This document shows, one piece after another, positions 56,522 through 64,000 of a stretch of 64,000 bases of DNA. Source of the stretch: Heloderma charlesbogerti (Eukaryota; Chordata; Lepidosauria; Squamata; Helodermatidae); contig JANEZZ010000734.1 in the NCBI GenBank assembly GCA_026122225.1, positions 620,001 through 684,000 on the forward strand. The letters run 5' to 3'. The notes under the pieces are model-generated. The model was not told the origin of the DNA and did not search any database. It saw only the letters and a program-made list of their open reading frames with translations. How positions within the stretch are numbered: position 1 is the first letter of the stretch; each line of letters starts with the position of its first letter. Made by a program: the position numbers and the translations under genes.

Positions 56522-58188
56522 TTCAAGAAAATTGGAGATCTCAAGGGAAAGTTTTGTGCAAAGACGGGCATGATAAAGGACAAAGAAGGCAGGGACCTAA
56601 CAGAAGCAGATGAGATTAAGAAGAGGTGGCAAGAATACACAGAAGAACTATACAGGAAACATCTGAATGTCCCTGATAGCCATGATAGTGCGGTCACTGA
56701 ACTTGAGCTGGACATCCTCAAGAGTGAAGTCAAGTGGGCCTTAGGAAGCATTAGTACCAACAAAGCTAGCGGAGATGACAGTATCCCAGCTGAGCTATTT
56801 AAAATCCTAAAAGATGATGCTGTTAAAGTGCTGCATTCAATATGCCAACAAATTTGGAACACTCAACAATGGCTGCAAGACTGGAAAAGGTCAGTTTACA
56901 TTCCAATTCCAAAGAAGGGCAACTCCAAAGAGTGTTCAAACTACCGCACAATTGCGCTCATTTCACATGCCAGCAAGGTGATGCTCAAAATCCTACAAGC
57001 TAGGCTTCAGCAGTATGCGAACCAAGAACTACCGGAAGTATAAGCTGGGTTTCGAAGAGGCAGAGGAACTAGAGATCAAATCGTCAACGTTCACTGGATC
57101 ATGGAGAAAGCAAGAGAATTCCAGAAAAAGTCTATTTCTGCTTCATTGACTACGCTAAAGCCTTTGATTGTGTGGATCACAACAAAATGTGGCAAATTCT
57201 GAAAGTGATGGGAGTAGCAGACCACCTTACCTGTCTCCTGAGAAACCTGTACGAGAGTCAAGAAGCAACAGTAAGAACCAGACATGGAACAACCGAGTGG
57301 TTCCAAATTGGGAAAGGAGTACGACAAGGCTACATATTGTCACCCTGCTTATTTAACTTATATGCAGAGTACATCATGAGAAGCGCCGGGTTGGATGAAT
57401 CACAGGTCGGAATTAAGATTGCCGGGAGAATTATCAACAACCTCCGATATGCAGACGATACCACCCTAATGGCAGAAAGCAAAGAGGATCTCAAGAGCCT
57501 CTTGTTGAGGGTGGAAGAGGAGAGTGCAAAAGCTGGTTTGAAACTCAACATTAAAAAAACAAAGATCATGGCATCTGGCCCCATCACTTCCTGGCATATA
57601 GAAGGGGAAGAAACGGAAGCAGTGACATATTTTACTTTCTTGGGCTCCAAGATCACCGCAGACGGTGACTGTAGCCATGAAATTAAAAGACGCTTGCTCC
57701 TTGGGAGGAAAGCTATGGCAAACCTAGACAGCATAGTAAGAAGCAGAGACATCACCTTGCCGACAAAGGTCCGTCTAATCAAAGCTATGGTTTTCCCAGT
57801 AGTAATGTATGGCTGTGAGAGCTGGACTATAAGGAAGGCTGAGCGCCGAAGAATTGATGCTTTCGAACTGTGGTGCTGGAGAAGACTCTTACGAGTCCCC
57901 TGGACTGCAAGGAGGTCGAATCAGTCCATCCTAAAGGAAATCAACCCTGAGTGCTCATTGGAAGGACAGATACTGAAGCTGAAGCTCAAATATTTTGGCC
58001 ACCTAATGCGAAGAGAAAACTCTCTGGAAAAGACCCTGATGCTGGGAAAGACTGAAGGCAAAGGGAGAAGGGGACGGCAGAGGATCAGTCTGAGATGGCT
58101 AGATAGCATCACCGATGCAATTAATATGAACTTGAGCACACTCCGGGAGAGAGCGGAGGACGAAGGCCTGGCGTGCTATGGTCCATGA
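56522..58188 (+). pseudogene. Bov-B reverse-transcriptase domain remnant
   Basis: Reverse transcriptase for target-primed cDNA synthesis. In order: EIKKRWQEYTEELY, NKASGDDSIPAELFK, DWKRSVYIPIPKKG, NYRTIALISHASKVMLKILQ, a stop at 57041, then AGFRRGRGTRDQI and a frameshift near 57125 before FIDYAKAFDCVDHNK. The last frame (57172-58188) has GKGVRQGYILSPCLFNLYAEYI, the catalytic YADD at 57448-57459, LNIKKTKIMAS, LGSKITADGDCSHEIKRRL, MYGCESWTIRKAERRR and CWRRLLRVPWTARRSNQS. It remains open for 338 codons. The ATG at 57172 is internal. Confidence 0.92.
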
Positions 58189-58221
58189 GTCGGACACGAC
58201 TGAACAACTGAACAACAACAA

Positions 58222-58224
<3 letters not shown>

Positions 58225-58274
<50 letters not shown>

Positions 58275-58288
58275 GAGAGAGAGAGAGA
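58225..58288. repeat. (TA)n then (GA)n microsatellite
   Basis: 46 bp of TA followed by about 18 bp of GA, directly after the Bov-B 3' end; may have grown from the element's tail. Confidence 0.95.
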
Positions 58289-58508
58289 GCGCAAGAGATA
58301 GAGAAACGGTGTGGGGTGATGATGATCTTGAGAGAGAGAAAGATCACGGGGGGTGGGAGGCAGATGTCCTCTGACCATGCCCATTCCTGGCTTGTGGCCC
58401 TTGCTGAGTGAATGCAACCCTCAATGGAAAAAAGGTTCCCTGGTTCTAATTTAGAAACAGGTTTTTCTTTAAGGACAACATCCAAATCTAGTATTGTCCA
58501 GTACTAGG

Positions 58509-58974
58509 TAGGGATGTGGAAATCCACCCCCATTCGGGTTCTCTGGGCACCTGCCCAGTCCCTGTCCCTGCTTGTTGGTCCCTGGACCGCGCTCGAGCCC
58601 CTCCCACACTCGGCAAGCAGCCTGCACACACCCTGGCAGCCTCATTGAGCTCTGCAGTTGCCAGTTTTTGAAAAATAAGATGGCAATCGCAAAAATGTGC
58701 ATATTTGCGCAAGCGCAAAAATGCGCATTTTGTGCATTCTCAAAAATGTGAATTTTTGTACATAGACAAATATGCGCATTTCTAAAATCACCATCTTCCT
58801 TTTCAAAAAATGGCAACCGTGGAGCTTGATGAGGCCGCCGGGCTGAGTGCAGGCTGCTCACTGAGTTTAGACAGGGGGTGAGCAGGGCAGAGGCTCGGCT
58901 AATGGGGCTCAGGGGTGCGGGCAGGGAGTTTCCATTGGATTCCTGGGTGGAATCAGGTGCCTGCGCCATCCCTA
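58509..58974. mobile_element. hAT-like palindromic element, TAGGGATG family
   Basis: Begins TAGGGATGTGG and ends GCGCCATCCCTA, with a perfect 8-bp duplication gtactagg at 58501-58508 and 58975-58982. Inverted arms gttgccagtttttgaaaa...aagatggc and ccatcttccttttcaaaaaatggcaac pair around an axis near 58738, so most of the element is one hairpin. The AT-rich core repeats aaaaatgcgcatttt. Sister of 1104-1616. Confidence 0.9.
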
Positions 58975-59452
58975 GTACTAGGTCCTTTAAACCAGGAGTG
59001 GGCAACCTCAAGCACAGGGGCAAACCTGGCCCTCCTGGGGTCCCAGTCTTTTGTGCAGTTTTTTCCCCCCATTCTAAAAGGTTAAAATGCTTTTCCTAAG
59101 GCGTAGTTACTGGCAGTAGGTGGTTTAAGCTACAATAAGCTGGCATTTTGTTGGTATTTTTGCCCCACCCCTTTCACCTTTAGCCCACTCCCTTTGCTTT
59201 CAGCCCTTGCCACTACTGGAATGCAGTCCCCAGAGCTTCACTGAAATTGAATTTGCCCCTCAAGCTGAAAGCCAAACTCCATCAGCCTCATCTATATTGC
59301 ATCATAGCCTCGTCCTCTCTGTCACCACAGAGGCCCAACTCAAGTGTCTCTATCAGTTAGTTTCTCCCAGCTTTAACTACATGTCAAGTATCCTTTTTGT
59401 TCATGACCCTGGTCATGAAATAGCCCTCTTTGCCTCCTTACTGCGCAAAAAT

Positions 59453-59455
<3 letters not shown>
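58975..59455. other. Non-coding stretch with MITE trace
   Basis: 58995-59030 (accaggagtgggcaacctcaagcacagggg) resembles the caggggtgggcaac MITE end of 19604-19737. Nothing else recognised. Confidence 0.4.
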
Positions 59456-59483
<28 letters not shown>

Positions 59484-59545
59484 CATTTCATTTCATTTCT
59501 ATACCGCCCAATAGCCGAAGCTCTCAAAATACATTGGCGGTGTCT
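59456..59545 (-). mobile_element. L2 LINE 3' terminus fragment
   Basis: (TTTA)n and (TTTCA)n runs followed by tctataccgcccaatagccgaagctctc, the antisense L2 3' end; truncated right after. Confidence 0.75.
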
Positions 59546-59735
59546 TAAAAAAATATTTATTAAAAAAATTTTCCCCCCATAATGTTAAAAAAAAAGTAGC
59601 ACAGGTATGAACAATAGCAAAAGTAAATTAGAGCCTACATTATATGTAAAATAAGCAGGAAGGAAAATGTACAGCACAAATAATAAACTCAGTGACATAC
59701 GCGTAAATAATGCAAGTTATGGACCAGTGATGAAT

Positions 59736-60493
59736 TGGGATGTACGAAAGTCACTTACCTTTCTGCGGATTATGTTTATGGTGGGGGGGGATGCGTTCCG
59801 TCCCTCCCCCCGGAATCCTCGATGGGGGGGAGGCGATCCGTTTCTCCCCCCGGAATCCTCGACAGCTGGCTGTGCTCTGCGGCGGCTCCACAGAGCAGCT
59901 GGCCAGGCCCAGCCCAGCCCAGAGCCATCCGCAGCCGGATTTCCGGCCGCGGAGGGCCCTGGGTAAAACAAAAACAAAAAAAATGCATATGCAAATGGCG
60001 GCGGCTATGGCCCCCCAAAACCCGTGGCGGAACGAAGTCCCTCCCCCCCACCCCACAAAAGGTGCGCGAAATGGAGCACTCACCTGCTGCCGTTCACGCT
60101 GCTCTGCGAATGGCGGCCACATCTGTGGTCGCCATGCACTTCACCATTTTAGCCGTGATAGGCTACATAAATACTTACATAGCCTATCACGGCTAACGTA
60201 GGGATGCCATTTGCGTCCCTGCAGAGGCTGTGATAGGCTACGTATATATTTATGTAGCCTATCACAGCAAAAAAAAAAGGGACGCAAATGGTGGTGGCTA
60301 TGGCGGCCGCCATTCGCATCCCTGCACAGACCAGCAGCAGCGGGATGTTGCTGAGGGCTGCCCCGGCCAGCGGCTCCACAGAGTTGCCATGGAGCAGAGC
60401 CAGCCGTCAAGGATTTCAGGGGGAGGGACGGAGCACCTCCCCCCCACCACAGATGTACGAAATGAACCAGGTAAGTAGTTTCGTACATCCCTA
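59736..60493. mobile_element. Foldback hAT-like element, copy E
   Basis: Begins TGGGATGTACGAAAGTCACTTACC and ends GGTAAGTAGTTTCGTACATCCCTA, long terminal inverted repeats. Two 36-bp hairpins (60155-60190, 60230-60265), CAAATGGCGGC and gcggccgccattcgc pairs. The hairpins lie only in the right half, so the left half has lost or never had them. Flanking octamers tgatgaat and ctattatc do not match. The open frames of 120-153 codons on both strands are palindrome by-products. Confidence 0.75.
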
Positions 60494-60672
60494 CTATTAT
60501 CATAAATAATCACATGTATGCACAGCACAATGTAGCAATACAACACTGAAATCCAGACTACCCCGGGTGCTTATATGGAAAATTGGTTGACAATTGGACA
60601 GCTTCCAATTGGACAACAAAATACAACTTTGTACTTAGCCAAAGGCATTACAGTTAATTCTGTATTCATTCT

Positions 60673-61300
60673 TTAATTTTATTTATTATTTAAAATATTT
60701 CTAGGCCGCCTTTCAGGGCAAAAGCCCTCCCAAGGTGACTTACAACAACAAAAAACTCATATAGGGTAGTATCCAATGTTCGTCCTACTTAAAGTAGATC
60801 CATTAAAATGAATGGGACTTAAGTTAGTCATGACTAACTTAAGTCCCATTCATTTCAGTAGGTTTGCTTTAGGTAGGACTAACGTTAGATACTACTCATA
60901 GTAAAACCAATGTAGTGATAAAACAGCAAAAATTCATAAAAACCAATAAGCACCAGCAATAAAACGTGTGGTCTGGACTAAAACTTACAACATAATTGCA
61001 GCTACAGAGTAGAACAATCCAACATAATCAGTGGAAGGCCAGATTATGTCTTCAGGATCTTCTTAAAATGATGCAATGATGGGGTCTGACCGACCCCCAG
61101 TGATGCCCCTTCCAGGTTGTCAGACCCCCCATGGATGTAAGATATAAGGCCCTCTCTTGTTTGCTTGTCCACCTAACTGCCCTCAAGGGCCTCTTGCTGA
61201 TCTTAGTCCGGCAAGGCTGATATGGGTGAAGGTGGTCCTTCAAGTAATTTGGTTTCAAACAACTTAAGGCTTTAAAGGTCAAAACCAGCACCTTAAATTA
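60673..61300 (-). mobile_element. L2 LINE 3' fragment interrupted by a hairpin MITE
   Basis: Minus-strand reading from about 61297 gives FKVLVLTFKALSCLKPNYLKDHLHPYQP, the L2 ORF2 C-terminal motif, then decayed sequence down to a 3' end at ttatttattatttaaaatatttctaggccgcc. The 3' UTR is split at 60762-60893. Confidence 0.7.
60762..60893. mobile_element. Hairpin MITE
   Basis: Nearly complete palindrome of about 130 bp with axis at gtcatgac (about 60828-60835): atgggacttaagttagtc faces gactaacttaagtcccat, and gtagtatccaatgttcgtcctac faces gtaggactaacgttagatactac. The short repeat actcata lies on both sides (60755-60761 and 60893-60899). Related scrap at 6238-6305. Confidence 0.7.
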
Positions 61301-64000
61301 GGCTTCTTTGAAAGCCATAATAATGCAAAAATCTAGATCTTGTGATACAATAAACTGTATTCAATTTAAAATACAAAATGTATTATTACGGAGGTATCAC
61401 TGTTTTCATACCACAGACTTGGTGTGCATGTATAGTCTGTATTCCTGCACCTTCAGATATCAGGTGAGTAGATACATAGGCCATGGCTTTTTGTGTGCTT
61501 TTTGTGTGCTTAGACTTTGGAATCCTCTTCCCAATGTTGCTCATCTGGCCTTTCCACCCATACTATTTGACACACAAGAGAAGCTTCCATTTCGCACCAA
61601 TGATATTACGACAATAAAACACTAGTAGTTTAGCTTATGCCTGAAGCCAGTCTTCAAAGCACTATGACCAAAGATTTAAGCATCCACAGCCAATGTGTAC
61701 CTTGGCCCTTAGTAGAGCAATGGTTTTCTAACTTCTTAATTTGTAGAAAGAATTCCCTGCTAATCTACAGTGGCTTTCAATACTATTCATTACACTGGGG
61801 AGACTGTCTGAACTGGGAGTTGGAAGGACTGTTTTAAAGTGGTTCTGCTCCTATTTCTTGGAAGGTGTAATTCTTGAAGGACAAAAAGTGGGGTCAGTAA
61901 AGGGCGGCCCAGCCTCTCCTGGAGTATTTCAGTTAATTTGAACAAATCTGTTAACCTCCGTGTCATCATGCTGCATCCATTTGGGGAAACTAGGAAAGCT
62001 GATATGAAACTCTATGCTGGACTGCCTCCTTCAAGCCCAGACTCTGTCCAGTATTAAAGTCTCTGTTTTACTTTTATCTCTGCTGATCCCTTTTGAGTGA
62101 CATTAAAGACACTAAGAGGTGAAACTTGTTTAACTATTCAGAAAGTGTATTGCATCTTGCAAGATCATGATTTACATTGCTCACTAGTTTAATTATTCTA
62201 ATCGTTATTGTTCCAGGTGGATCTTCCATCTCATAGGGCTAGATAACCTGAGAGGAGCTGTTGGCAGGCTTTGGCACAGATGATAACAAAAGGCTCTAGG
62301 CATGTAGGGGTCCCTTTGTGAGCCCTGTGCCTTACCGTTTTTCTTCCCTCTCTTCTTCATGGCCTGACTAGTAACGACTAGAAGCTTGAAGACCTACAGT
62401 TATGATTGTGTAAAAAATAAAATACTAGTTTCTGTTCTGCCCCAATTGGCCATTCTTATTTGTTATATTTGCATGTAGAACAGCTTTACTTTTCCCTCTA
62501 TAGATCTGTAAGCAACTGATTAGACCTGCCCATTATCAAGCATTGACTGGTTGTTCGTAGGAAGAATTTCTAGTGACCATTTTTTTTCTTAGTAGAAGTA
62601 AAGTTTTTCTCTGGTCCGGTTTTCTGCCATCCTGAACTGTAGCCTGCCTTTGCGTTCTTGTTTTGCCTCACCCATATCATTTATTTTATCTCAAGTGGCT
62701 TCAATATCCCATTTATCCTTCTTCTACAGCTTAGTAGTTGATTCTCTGCATTTATTAGTTTGCTGTTCAAACTGTGTTATCAATAAAGTTGAAGACTGGT
62801 TTACATGCAAGTGTGGATTGGATGTGAGTTTAGTTGCCTGGAGAGACCCACCACAGCCCAACATGTGTTGAGACCCAAACAGTTGCTTAGTCTGTGTTCG
62901 AAGCCAGTTGGGAGAAGCCATGTAGGGGTGAAAGTTTGGCTAGCCTCCCCACCCCACCTGCATGCCCACCTTAAGCACTCCCGAAGGAGGTAGGAGCTGG
63001 ATGCCAGGTACAGACCCAAAGCAACAACCGGCAAGGTATAAGAACAGAGGAAAGACCCAGGAAGGAACAGATCTGTTTGTGGAGCTGCTCAACATACAGG
63101 CAAGTTTTCTGCTGAGGACATTGAGACAGGAAATACTGTGGTATGAGCGGGATTCTTTCCACAATACCTTGGAGAAAACCTTAGCCTCTATGATGAGCCA
63201 GCTATCTCTTATTAAGTGCCTAGCTGGAAAAATATTTAGTTTTCCCAAAGAACTGAGAGAGACTAAACATCTCTGAGAGGCATTACTGTTAGCGGTTTAT
63301 CACACCAGTCTACAAAACACTGTGGCCAAAAGCATCCACAACCCTTGAAATATTGGAAAATGTGTGGGCTCTTGGGCATGGCAATTTCATATATTTTGCA
63401 GATAATGTTGAGGTAGTAGGGACACACCTTATTAAAATGCAATGAACCCTAAGCTGAGAGAAGAGGGTATAGTTAATTCAGATGTGTGACCTTGACAGCT
63501 GCAAGCTAGATTGCTTGGGGGGGGGGGACTGATTAGTACATGCAGTATCTTGGCAAGTGTATATCATTAGTGTTCTTTATCCAGAGCCAAAAATGCAGTG
63601 CTCTGAAATTTGTTAGATATAAAGCATTAGTACTGAAGGATTGTCCTCCTCTTGCTGCAGAAACAACCTTTACATCCGTTATCCCAGATTTGATCAAAAG
63701 CATTACAATGAAATTTAAAACTTAACAACATATATTAATGAGTGATCATTCAAAGAAGGCTTAACAGGTTTGAATTGCAGTTTATACATAAACAGAGATG
63801 CACCTGGTCTGATGATGTAGATGACTTATTTTCACTTGCCCATACTGAGTATTAAAGACTGGAAAATGAAGATTATGATAAAGACGTTAACAGGCCTTGA
63901 TGGCAGTACCAGAACAGCTAATCAGTTTAAATGGAGGATGCTGTCTTTAAAGATGCTTCCAGATGGAGAATACAGTCCAGCAAAGGTCATCGCCATGAAG
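61301..64000. other. Unique-looking non-coding DNA to window end
   Basis: 2.7 kb with no recognised repeat. Several short open frames (for example 62962-63276, 104 codons) show no family motif. A single-copy exon cannot be excluded, but none is supported. Confidence 0.4.

Larger units (their letters stand above)
54287..58222 (+). mobile_element. Bov-B (RTE) LINE, near full length, interrupted
   Basis: Runs from ccagtattcttgcc to gacacgactgaacaactgaac. Without the 879-bp insert and one copy of the 8-bp duplication it is about 3.05 kb, close to the usual Bov-B length. It carries endonuclease then reverse transcriptase in one broken frame. Breaks seen: frameshift near 54858, stop at 55336, insertion at 55632, stop at 57041, frameshift near 57125, a small in-frame insertion near 58087 and a 2-base loss near 58160. 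Smaller copies are at 7054-7159, 27496-27679 and 46676-47232. Confidence 0.95.

Noticed and set aside
56570..58188. Reverse-transcriptase frames as a host gene
   Set aside because: They follow the Bov-B order exactly and contain stops and frameshifts; this is a transposon relic.
59735..60201. Two overlapping 153-codon plus-strand frames and minus-strand partners
   Set aside because: Same cause: symmetry of foldback copy E. No conserved motif.
59728..60501. 8-bp target duplication for copy E
   Set aside because: tgatgaat and ctattatc do not match; shifting the ends by a few bases does not help.

Overview
The window is intergenic or intronic DNA from a vertebrate, most likely a squamate reptile. 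The evidence is the repeat mix: Bov-B (RTE) LINEs, a tRNA-derived SINE with a Bov-B-like tail (Sauria/Squam type), L2 and CR1 LINEs, a CR1-tailed tRNA SINE, 5S-rRNA-derived SINEs and many hAT-like non-autonomous DNA elements. I found no host gene, convincing exon, tRNA or rRNA gene. All long coding-like stretches belong to retrotransposons, and most of those are broken.

Layout. 1-5.6 kb: MITE fragments, a hAT-like element (1104-1616) with a long alternating purine-pyrimidine core, a solo LTR (2461-3013) with 5-bp target duplication, an L2 3' end, and a palindromic element split by a second palindromic element (4933-5517). 5.6-16 kb: small LINE and SINE pieces, a Bov-B scrap inserted in an L2 tail, two 5S-derived SINEs, a 276-bp GGCCGGCC-type hAT MITE and nested hAT-like elements near 14.3-14.8 kb. 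16-19.7 kb: an L2 LINE interrupted by a foldback hAT-like element, followed by an old CR1. 19.7-37.6 kb: mostly unique AT-rich DNA with CR1, SINE, L1-like and MITE remnants. 37.7-38.65 kb: a CR1 3' end with an uninterrupted 287-codon reverse-transcriptase ORF. 42.3-43.9 kb: a 149-150-bp tandem repeat split by a 1-kb foldback element. 44-54 kb: mostly unique sequence, a Bov-B fragment and a Sauria-type SINE. 54.3-58.2 kb: a near full-length but broken Bov-B, split by an 879-bp foldback element. 58.5-61.3 kb: two more TAGGGATG elements and an L2 fragment carrying a hairpin MITE.

The most distinctive content is a set of elements ending TAGGGATG...CATCCCTA. The better-preserved copies have 8-bp target duplications, which points to the hAT superfamily. 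Five copies (4933-5517, 16284-16900, 42551-43565, 55632-56510, 59736-60493) are palindromes built of smaller palindromes. They carry 11 copies of a 36-bp hairpin (GTGATAGGCTA...TAGCCTATCAC) alternating with inverted pairs of CAAATGGCGGC. No transposase is encoded here, so these copies would depend on an autonomous element elsewhere. The nesting gives a relative order of insertion at several sites.
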